DNA of 22,370 bases from Chara braunii (lineage: Eukaryota; Streptophyta; Charophyceae; Charales; Characeae): positions 307,940 through 330,309 of the forward strand of contig BFEA01000348.1 in NCBI GenBank assembly GCA_003427395.1, read 5' to 3'. Below, in pieces: positions 8,867 to 17,165 of the stretch. Every line of letters begins with the position of its first letter. Within the stretch, counting starts at the first letter, position 1. A program made the translations under genes and the position numbers. The notes under the pieces are model-generated. The model ran no database searches. It was not told the DNA's origin and worked only from the letters and a program-made list of their open reading frames with translations.

Positions 8867-9456
8867 AAAAGAAAAGAAAAGACCAGAACAAATGAAAAAG
8901 GGAAAAGTGATGATGCAGTTGGAAACTGAAGAGGCTTCCTGCCAATATCTTCTGTGTCACTTGGGTTGAGATCTGGCCCTTGTCAGATGTGGGGCCAGAT
9001 CCCAGCCATGCGCTTAAACCTTCCCAAAGCTTTTCGGCCAAATGGGCGACGGGTTTATTAGTGCACGAGGCATCAGAGCCACTCCTACAATGTTTGTGTC
9101 AGGGGTCATCATCTGTGCTTATTTTGCTGTAAAGGAACGTTGCCAGAGGTTCCTTGCCTTGTAAAAGAAATATAGCACTCTGATCCAATGACTCAACAGC
9201 ACCAAAGGTCACCAAATCATTTCTGATCCAATGGCTCAGCAGTACCACTGATCTCTCTCTGTCATCTTCTGCGCCAAAAATACTGTCTCACAGTGCTGCG
9301 TCGTAATGAGATCTGAGCTTCTTGTGCTGGTCGAATCATGGGCGAGGTCACTGAGGTGACCTGAAGAGTCATGGCCAGAGTACCCGGTTCATGTGGATCA
9401 AAAACTCAAACGGATTACAGTAATATCAAAGGCTACCTCCATCTAAGCCACCCATC
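8867..9456. other. no recognised gene; short direct repeat
   Basis: CTGATCCAATGRCTCARCAG occurs at 9180 and again at 9223. An inverted repeat CTGGCCC / GGGCCAG lies near 8973-8998. No coding or RNA signature is seen. Confidence 0.45.
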
Positions 9457-9608
9457 TTTTTTTTTCTTTTTTTTTTTAATATAATTTTAAACCAGCCTTG
9501 GCGTACTAGGTGGGGCGGTAAGAGCACCTCCACCTAGTATCCTATCGCTGGATGCTCCAGTCTATTGGTGGGGAGCCTCACCTGCCTGGAAACCAGGTCC
9601 AGCGTCCC
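9457..9608 (-). repeat. SINE-H copy 4 (inverted), with poly(A) tail
   Basis: On the minus strand the head GGGACGCTGGACCTGG starts at 9608. It is followed by stem-loop I (GCTCC/GGAGC), then stem-loop II with a perfect 10-bp stem (TACTAGGTGG with CCACCTAGTA; plus-strand arms 9504-9513 and 9530-9539) and a loop containing GCTCTTACC. The 3' end GGCTGGTTTAAAATTATATT runs into an interrupted A tract (T tract at 9457-9477 on the plus strand). This is the best preserved copy and defines the family's orientation. Confidence 0.82.
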
Positions 9609-9988
9609 ATAGCACATCAGATAATATACAGTCTCGAAAGATGCCAAAGAATGAGAAATGACAAAACTGAAGTCTACGGTCCTTGCTGCTGGCTGCTGTC
9701 TACCTCTTCAGTCACCTCCTGGCCACACCGCCTGATCTCCAGATAGCCGAGCAGAGAGCAGAGATGCAGATTCCTCTTGATAGTGGACTTGGTAGCACCC
9801 AAGGGGAGTACCGTGGAGGTCCAGTCAGCCACCCGTTCGTGCCCTAGACTTCCCAAAGTTTGTGGCTGTGCACAAGAGGCTGTGGAAATGTTCGGGATAT
9901 CGTACCCAAGGAAGGTACCTGGGGGGTGCACAAAATTCCAAGTGCCCCAACTTCAGCAATTTTTCCTCTCTTTTTTGTATTAAGAACT
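9609..9988. other. no recognised gene
   Basis: Opposing open frames of about 68-85 codons near 9674-9983 show no recognisable motif. I cannot exclude an exon fragment on the minus strand, but nothing supports a specific product. Confidence 0.4.
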
Positions 9989-10085
9989 TCGGACCATTTC
10001 TCAATGTGTGTGTGTGTCATCTTTGCACAGGGGCATGCTAATCTTCTCTGCATCATTCCAATTTAACAGATGTCCTGGAGGACAC
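9989..10085 (-). pseudogene. U6 snRNA retropseudogene, nearly full length
   Basis: On the minus strand this reads as a diverged plant-type U6. It has a 5' stem-loop (GTCC-TCCA-GGAC), then TTAAATTGGAATGATGCAGA, then GAAGATTAGCATG (ACAGAGA/catalytic region) and a 3' end TTGAGAAATGGTCC. A GT dinucleotide expansion replaces part of the region after GATGACAC. There is no T run at the 3' end for polymerase III termination. Instead an A-rich stretch follows, and no upstream sequence element with properly spaced TATA is visible. This argues for a retroposed pseudogene. AATTTTTCCTCTC on its 3' side and AATTTTTAGCTCTC on its 5' side could be a decayed target-site duplication. Confidence 0.85.
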
Positions 10086-10162
10086 TTTGGTAATTTTTAG
10101 CTCTCATTTCTATTGACAAAGAGATCCGGAAACATTTATGGATGTGCCCTTCACAACATCCG

Positions 10163-10338
10163 TTAAAACCTAGCTCAGTTGGTACACCCATGAACTCTGG
10201 AGATACAGACCCAAGTTCAAATCTGGATAGAGTCAGATGAAAAGAATGAAACAAGTCTGAATTACCTGGGGTCGGTCAGTTGAATGGTGATACCTCAAGG
10301 CTGTCGCCCTTTCAAAAGAAGATAGATAGGGAAAAAAA
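10163..10338 (+). repeat. tRNA-headed SINE with A tail
   Basis: The head has an A box region (TAGCTCAGTTGGTACA, from 10171) and a B box-like T-arm (AAGTTCAAATCTGG, 10213-10226). A body of about 100 bp and an A8 run (about 10332-10339) follow directly before a U6 fragment. The head is on the plus strand, opposite to the heads at 1411-2374, and its body is different. Confidence 0.65.
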
Positions 10339-10446
10339 ATGGAACGATACAGAGAATGTTAGCACGGCCAAAGAAAAAAAAAAGCACGGCCCCTGCTCCA
10401 GGACGGGACATGCAAATTGAGAAATGGTCCAAATTAAAAAAAAAAA
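10336..10446 (+). pseudogene. U6 snRNA retropseudogene, 5'-truncated, with internal A-rich insertion
   Basis: The sequence starts within U6 at TGGAACGATACAGAGAATG, lacking about the first 28 nt, and continues to GAGAAATGGTCCAAATT, followed by an 11-nt A tail (about 10436-10446). It is interrupted by AAAGAAAAAAAAAA (10370-10383), flanked on both sides by the 8-bp word GCACGGCC (10362-10369 and 10384-10391). Truncation plus A tail is the usual product of LINE-mediated retroposition. Confidence 0.85.
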
Positions 10447-11019
10447 GTTAGAAAAAACCAGAATAATCTATGTAATGTAGGTCTGCATGTATCAGGAGAA
10501 AATATTAGGAAGATCAGAATCAGTACTTTTGTGAAGTTTTGTCCATGAAAAACGAACTTGATTTTTTACACAAATCAAATGCATATGCTGGGAGAAGGGA
10601 GTGCCGCTGAATTAGTGCCAAGCCGGCTGAATTGTGGGAAAGCGCTAATGTCGCCAACTTCCTGCCCTAGCGTGCGAAGGGGATCCCGTTGGGCGGCACC
10701 TGCCCCATCACTGTTGCTGGCGAAGCTGCTCTGTGAATAGCAGGCAGTCGGGCGTATCCATTCCTTGCCTGGCCCTCAAGGATTTGACAAAACTTTATGG
10801 CATTTATTCATTGACTTTGCTGAAGGTGCATCATCTCCACCAACTAGTTCGGCCCTCGTGTTAAGGCCATCGCGAACTTCGATCAACTGCTCTGAATGGA
10901 AGAAAGAAGTTTCTCCCTCAGGGAACTACACCACTGATTGAGGGCTGAAAGTGCAGTGTTGACCAGTATTTGTAGGAGGCTTACTATAAATAGAGGACTG
11001 TTTATGTTCTCCTCATGGC
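10447..11019. other. no recognised gene
   Basis: A 60-codon frame near 10558-10740 has no motif. A TATAAATA at 10985-10992 resembles a plant TATA box but has no supported gene downstream. Confidence 0.4.
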
Positions 11020-11130
11020 AACCGGCCGGACGTCTGGACCGGAATCCAGATGGTCCGGTTGTCTGGGTATGGGTCCAGTGTCTGGTCCAGTAGGTCTGGA
11101 TTGGGCCCAATTTTGAAAAATTCGAAATTT

Positions 11131-11181
11131 CTTTTGGGGGGGCCTAGGACGTTTTTCGGGTCCTAGGCCACCCCCAAAAAA
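11131..11181. repeat. near-perfect inverted repeat (hairpin)
   Basis: The left arm 11131-11150 (TTTTGGGGGGGCCTAGGAC) and right arm 11160-11181 (GTCCTAGGCCACCCCCAAAA) pair with a single-base difference around a 9-nt loop. Upstream, 11024-11110 is built from alternating GTCTGG / GGTCCGG words that are also partly self-complementary. Together they may form a small non-autonomous element, but its ends are not defined. Confidence 0.75.
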
Positions 11182-11341
11182 TGCCCCTGGTATTTTTTGG
11201 CCGTTTCAGGGCCTACCGGACGTCGCCAGACACTACCAACAGCTCCCTCTGCTGTTGTTCTACGCTGGCAGTTCATCGGATGAGAATGAGTCTGATTCCA
11301 AAAGTAAAGTGCTGGCTGCAAAGCACCACAGAACATCAAGC

Positions 11342-11342
<1 letters not shown>

Positions 11343-11398
<56 letters not shown>
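11343..11398 (+). repeat. (AG)n microsatellite, left part
   Basis: An uninterrupted AG dinucleotide run of about 56 bp is broken at its right end by the adapter sequence. Confidence 0.97.
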
Positions 11399-11400
<2 letters not shown>

Positions 11401-11428
11401 GTCTCTTATACACATCTAGATGTGTATA

Positions 11429-11436
<8 letters not shown>
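11399..11436. other. Nextera mate-pair junction adapter (library artefact)
   Basis: The 38 bp are exactly the Tn5 mosaic end CTGTCTCTTATACACATCT (11399-11417) joined to its reverse complement AGATGTGTATAAGAGACAG (11418-11436). This is the known circularisation junction of Illumina Nextera mate-pair libraries. It is not biological. Open frames that cross it are spurious, and the join between its flanks is unproven. Confidence 0.97.

Positions 11437-11479
<43 letters not shown>
11437..11479 (+). repeat. (AG)n microsatellite, right part
   Basis: An AG run of about 43 bp continues after the adapter and ends at ACAGACGAGG. It may or may not be the same genomic microsatellite as the left part. Confidence 0.96.
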
Positions 11480-11484
<5 letters not shown>

Positions 11485-11863
11485 GAGGGGACCAGACCCC
11501 TGAATTGTCCGGGGAGCGCCTTGCGCACGCGCGCTAAGCAGAGGCACTTGTACGGTCCGTGTCACAGGCTGACGCGAATTCCGTCTGATCCAGGAAAGGC
11601 GCGTCGGAGAAGGGGGTTTCCCTCGTCTCCCTAGTAATTTTTCTGGGTTTCGCGATAGACGACACCATAGCCATCGTATCTTGTTGTGCGGTTTACGGCT
11701 CTTGAAGTATTGGCTTGTGCCAATGCTAATGGTGTCTGGCAAAGCTCGCCCCTGCAATGGCAAAGTGTGGGTAACAAAGGCGCCTCTCTTTTTCTCGAAA
11801 TGTGCGGGTCTACCAGAAGTTCAACTTTGGTTGTAAGATGGATGTGATCATGGCGCTACTGTG
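11480..11863. other. no gene; start of degenerate repeat zone
   Basis: No coding signature is seen. A block at about 11668-11760 (CATAGCCATCG through GCCAATGCTAATGG) reappears, diverged, at about 12216-12300, 542 bp further on. This places it in the same degenerate repeat zone as the sequence that follows. Confidence 0.5.
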
Positions 11864-12185
11864 AAATACGTTGGTGCTTATCCGCGTACGCGGATGGTTC
11901 TACAGTGTGATCTGGGCGCTTGTTGGAAAGCGTTGAGAATAGTCTGCGTCTAGAGGAGTGGATTATTTCGACGCTTATCAGACACATGTGATTTAGGCGC
12001 TCCCTGGAAGGTGTTTGTGTCGGTAGTAGAGGATAGTTCTACAATGAGAGCTGGGCGTTCGTTGGAAGGCATTGATAATCGTCTGCGTCTCGACGGGTGG
12101 ATTATGTCAACGCTTATCCGACGTATGTGATCTAGGCGCTCGTTGAAAACCGTTGGTAATCCTCTGCGTCTCGATGGGTTCAGTG
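11864..12185 (+). repeat. degenerate tandem repeat, 139-bp period
   Basis: Related words starting GTGATCTGGGCGCTYGTTGG occur at 11907, 11988, 12046 and 12127. The spacings alternate 81, 58 and 81 bp, which gives a 139-bp higher-order period. Each 81-bp unit also carries CTGCGTCT and ACGCTTATC. A further relative is at 12388. There is no open frame of note. Confidence 0.75.
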
Positions 12186-14050
12186 ATAAGTTATGATAAG
12201 AGCGCTGGCATGTCCATAGCATTTCATTGTGAGGGTTATGGTTCTTGGGAGTGGATCTATGCCAATGCTGGTTGTGTATGATGAAATCCGTCCCTGATAA
12301 GGTATTTTCTCATCTTCTCCAAGTGCTAATCCCGACTGTAATTTCAACATTCTCATCTTCTCCAAAGGTTCGCCAGGCGAGACGAATGTGATCTGGGCGG
12401 TCATTGGAAGACCTCGCAACTAAGATTGTGGGTGATGTCGAGTGAAGCAGAGATAATCGTTATCAGCAGAGTTGCATCAAGGGACTCGACCACGTCTCAA
12501 TATCGCTTCTCCGACAGGTTGGTGCTGTCCGTTCTCGATTCGACATTGCGTCCCTCCCAAGGTGTGGGGATAGGATCGATGTTAAGTAGGTTATGGGGAT
12601 GTGCCTGGCGATGGGGGAAGGAGTGAAGGTGAGTGATGATTGGTTGGCATTTGGAGTGATTCAGCTTCTGTGCTACAAGGATCGAAACAGTGTGGGTTAT
12701 GGGTATGAGTCTCTCGGTTGGGGAAGAAATGACACTCATTGTTTTTGAGTGTACCCCTGGCATGGGCTAATACATCTGGGTCAATTGGAGCTTCTCAGCG
12801 GCCGCGCAGCATAGTGCAGCTGACTGCCTGGGTGGAAGTAGTCTGTGTATAATACTTGATGTTAGGACGGCTCCTCTTTTCAACATTGCATCTTGTCGAC
12901 TGCTCCTGTTTCATCTCGTCGACTACTCCTGCCTTGTATTCCGGTCACTCTTCAACCTTGCATCTCGACGACTACTCATCTCGTATTGTTGAGTTGCTCA
13001 GTTGAATCCAATGCGCAAAACAGCATGATGAAGGATTATAATGTGGCGAGGAGTATTTGTCAGTCTTTTTCAAACTTAATTATATTGAATTTTGTGTATA
13101 ACGATGGGGGAAGAAGAGTCAATTGAGTGATCTGGGTTGCTATCATGATAAGTTCCTAATGCATCCTCGTTTTTTTGAGTGTTTCAACTTTGGCGCTATA
13201 AAGGATAGAGGTGGCGTGGGTTATGGGAACGTGTCTGTCGGCAGGAGAAGGAACTTCGTTCATTGATCCTGAAAGTACTCCTGAAACTAGCATCGCCCGT
13301 CTCTTTCAGTTGTGGATATAGTGTTATTTGTGTTTCTTATGACCGGCGGTGAGGGTATAAGTAATGACTAAAGATCTGAGTTGTTCACTTGGTAGTAGTT
13401 AATCCTCGACATTTCCAGTACTTCTGGTTCGGCGCTTCAAAGAATCAAGGTTGTGGGTTAACGAAACGAAGCTGTCGGCTGGGGAAGAAACGACGTTCAC
13501 TGATTCTGTTTGTATTCTGGAAACTAAGAGACCATTGGCGGTGTGTGGGGCTGGATTTTGGAAAGTTTGGGATAGAATCAAGTGGATGGTGTTACGGCTC
13601 ATTCTCATCTCAGCATTGCATTCCGTCGTTTACTCTTGAGTTGTAATCTTGTCTGCGCCAACAAGTGCTGGCTGGTATGCTAAGTCTGGGTAGGTAATCA
13701 AGGCATCTTCGTCAATTGGAGCACGAGCGGCGGCGCAATATATTGAGGCTGAATGCATGGCCTGGGATGGTATATCTGTGTCTTGCATTCGAGGGTGGGA
13801 TGGGGATATATCTGTTGAAGAATTGTCGACGATTGCTATTGTCTGTACTCTGGGAAGCTTCTCTCGTCGCTCTATACTCACGAGTGCTTGATGGTAGTAT
13901 AAGTCTGTGGGTCGACGTCTGTGGGTCTGTTCTTTTGAGATTATCATCCCGTCATCTTGGCGGTTTGGTTGGGGGGGTTCATCATTGTCTCGGCGTTGAA
14001 GGTTGTCTGAGTGGGATACTTACTCTAGGATGAGGCGCTCAACTATCCCC
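12186..14050. repeat. zone of old, dispersed segmental repeats
   Basis: A block of about 125 bp recurs at roughly 12636-12765, 13166-13290 and 13400-13530, recognisable by GTGGGTTA followed by TCGGYWGGRGAAG and ACTCATTG/TTCATTGAT words. GTCAATTGGAGC recurs at 12780 and 13711 within longer similarity, and an ACGGCTC...GCATTGCAT block at about 12859 and 13587. The copies are too diverged for recent duplication. Short open frames here are not supported as genes. Confidence 0.6.
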
Positions 14051-14736
14051 CACCAAGTGATCTCTAGCTAGGGTAGTATTGTCTCTTTCGTCCGGGATAT
14101 CTTGGGAACATGAGGTATTAGGAAGGATCGAAAGTGTGAATGACACGTGTACGTTCCTAGTGCATGTTGTATACGGTCAATACCAAGGACAACATTGGAG
14201 GACGGCATCATAAGTGATCACTTGCAAGGGTTACTGTGAAGCCTTCTGGATACGTATTATGTGGCGCATGTGCCAATGACCTGAACTCTGGAAGCCGAGA
14301 GCCATGAGGAGGAGTGGGGGAAAGAGTATCGCTCCATCCTGGTAGCAGACAATAGTCAATGAAGGTGGTTGTACACGTCATTTCACAGGAGTTCTCGTAA
14401 TTCGGCTCATTCCAGGTGTGATCCTTCCTAATTACCCCTTGACCTCCCTTTCATCCCTATCTCGGGAGTCCCCTGGGATCCCAAGCCAACTTCACTCAAC
14501 ATTAAATATATAAAGAAGGACACGAAAATAGAGGGGAAAAGAATAATAATAATAAAATAATTAGGAAGGGTTAGATAAGAGGGAAGAATCTCCAATCATC
14601 GTTTCAATCAATTTTATTTTTTAAAGGGTGTTCTTTGTTTGAATATCCTGTTTTCTATCTCTGAAAATCTTTTCATTATGAAAATGAATTGTAATCGGGC
14701 AAAGGGACCGGAGTCCTTGCTGTTTCATGATGAGTG
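14051..14736. other. presumed 5' flank or 5' UTR of LINE-A copy 3
   Basis: No gene is recognised. The right part is AT-rich with (AAT)n-like sequence at about 14544-14560 and TAAATATATAAAG at about 14502-14514. The N-terminal part expected of ORF1 is not visible here, so the element may be truncated or frameshifted near 14730. Confidence 0.4.
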
Positions 14737-17108
14737 ATGAAAGATTACTATTGGGTGGAATTTAGGCATATTCCAATTGAAATCCAGGCGACATTCATCT
14801 ATGACTTTGGCCAACAGTATAAGATTGCAGATTTTATTGACCCTCTCCCATCTTATGTGGCCAAGAGAGATGATTATTTGATGCTTGCCTTGGATCTACC
14901 GAAAGAACAAGTGTTCTCAGTAGATGATATTATTCCCTTTAAAATGGGTGGACGTGTCTACCAGATTCATACTGCTCATAAATTCCGTCCATGGTGTTTT
15001 AAATGCAAAGTATATGGTCATCTCCATTCTGAATTTGCTTGCTCCTTCCACCCCCAACACGCAATACCCCCAGAAATGAGACTCAAGATGGACTCCCATA
15101 GACCAGGTAAATGGTTCCCAGCTGTTGCAGGCTTTGAAGGCTGGGTTTATTGGGAAGACTTGAATGCTGCAGGCCACCAAACGGGATGGGTCTGGGAGGG
15201 TAGGAACGGATCTCATAAGCCCCCCCGTCCTCCATCTGATTGGATGCCTCCCCATTCCCAGTCCCCACACCCACAGTCAGGCACCCCAATGAGAAAGGGA
15301 CAGGGAGATAATCAGGGAGGAGGGAATGCGGCGGCTTCTACTAGTTCTGGGGGGACTCAGGCGGGAGGAAGGGTGGACAAACAGAAGTACAAAAGTCCTT
15401 CTTCTTCCCAGGTTCCCACTCCGGATAGATATCCAGGACCAAAACCAGCTGATTACTTGCCAAAACAAGGGTCAGGAGGGAGCCAGGAATGGAAGGTTGT
15501 CAAGAGGAGAGGGTCTCCCAAACAGGTGTCCCTTCCTCCTCCTTCAACTCAAGCAGGGGAAGTGAGTGTAGGGGAAGTGAGTGCTGCTGATGCTACCCCT
15601 CTGTCAAATTCGTCTGAGGCTTCGTTCAATGTTAAATCCCTTGAGAACGTTGATGCTGCCCCAATGGACATTGACCTCCTCAAGGATGCATTTGGTACAG
15701 AACCAATGGAAATCGAGGTAGTTGAACCCATTCTCCCTCCCCCATCTGTTGAAATAGTCATATCATCCACTAATGATGATGTACCTGTGCCTTCCATAAC
15801 CAAACCGATTATTTTACAAATAGCCGATTGGTTGCTCTTTAATCTCAAAAGTCAGCATCCAGATATACCGCGGGATAATTGGTCCCTCTTTTTACAAGAA
15901 CTCATCCCAGTGTTGGAAAGTAGTAAAAGTTTGGAATCCTTCCTAATGCATGGCCCCCCAAGGGGGGTTTCATGGGAGGAAATCAGTTCCAAACTTCTCT
16001 ACATTGTTTCTAATCGATTTAATGATGGTTTCTTACTCAAAGCTCTCCCTGCTCCCAGTACCCACCCAATGTTGACTCAATCAGAGACAAGGAATGATGA
16101 AGATCCGAATGGGCACATGGATAATGGTCCAGATGGCTCTAAGGGCCTTCAGATGGATACCTCCTTAGGGAACTCGGGTCTCAATTCACCCCTTCAGCAT
16201 TCTTAGCAGAAAGGCCAGGTTTTCAAGGAAGTCATATCAATGCTTACGGGGGAGAAAAAATTCCTGCTCATCTCTCAAAAGTAGCACCCCTCTTCACAAA
16301 AGAAACATATCCAAACTCTCATTGAGTGAGACCCTGAAGCGTTGAAAGTACAGGAGAGTCTGGTACCTCCCGTGCCATCTGCTATTGAGTCGACTCACAC
16401 CCTCTCTCATGAGGACATTGTGTCCAAAGGTTCCTAGAATCTCTTGTCCATGGATCAGTTATCCAAAGTAGTAATGACGGATCATCCTAAGGTCCCTCCG
16501 GACGCTCAGTCAGTTGTGGTCATTGATGATGACCAGGAGGTCATACTTACTTCCCAAACCTCGATCTCTCCCCAAACCCCTCATTTAGATTTGGAGTCGG
16601 AACTAACGAGTAAGAGACAAAGACTGAAACATCGCATGGCCAAAGGTCAAGACAACTATCTTTTACGAAGGCGGGAACGACTCTCGTACCTATAAGATAC
16701 CAAGGAGGAATATGGGAGGTTGGTTTATCAGAACCTCAGTCCGCAGCCTACGGGGAAGTAACATTGCTAGGATCTGCTTCAGCCTCTCCCTCTCCCTCGT
16801 CCCCAACAAACGACATCCCTAGCTATGCAAAGTCAAATTTCCCGTCAGGAGGTAAGGCGTTGCTATCAATAAACGAGGGTGAGGGAAGATTGGCGGAAGG
16901 AGATGTGTTTCTTAAATATGATGCTACTAAGAATATGAGTCTCAAATGGTTTAGTCAGGATGCCCTGAGTGAGCTTCAACTCCTTAAGATAAAAGCTAAC
17001 GAATTTTAGTTCGAAACCGATGTCGGCACTCTGCTAATTAGGATGATTGCTCAGAGGATATTGATGACAGGAGGGTTATTGGATACTGGACAATGGCTGG
17101 ATCTCTGA
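14737..17108 (+). pseudogene. LINE-A copy 3 ORF1 (gag-like, CCHC zinc knuckle), with several stops and one frameshift
   Basis: ATG at 14737 opens a frame that is clear to TAG at 16204. The N-terminal 85 residues (WVEFRHIPIEIQ, DFID, LMLALDLPKE, GGRVYQI) follow the layout of the second half of the DUF4283-type domain of plant LINE ORF1. A knuckle follows with C-X2-C and a spaced His and Cys (CFKCKVYGH...C, 14995-15042), expected to bind RNA. Residues about 155-250 form a Pro/Ser/Gly-rich linker. Residues about 350-445 form a predicted helical block (IADWLLFNLKSQHPD, LFLQELIPVLES). The same frame continues past stops at 16204, about 16282, about 16321, about 16435 and 16693, then shifts one frame before 16764. 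It ends with a helical segment (LSELQLLKIKANEF, MIAQRILMTGG) at TGA 17106-17108. The real protein was probably about 790 residues plus a missing N-terminus. ORF2 follows after 57 bp. Confidence 0.8.
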
Positions 17109-17165
17109 CTTACCCTTTGTCCTGTTTTCCTAAATATAACTCACTGTTTTATGTTTTAGTATCAA

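Noticed and set aside
9989-10085. A functional U6 snRNA gene
   Set aside because: There is no terminal T run, no convincing upstream promoter elements, and a GT expansion within the RNA.
11181-11763. Overlapping open frames with long Arg-Glu or Ser-Leu repeats
   Set aside because: They are produced by the AG microsatellite and the Nextera adapter and have no independent support.
13389-14033. Open frames of 60-105 codons upstream of the LINE as host exons
   Set aside because: They overlap on both strands, lie in diverged repeats and lack splice or domain support.
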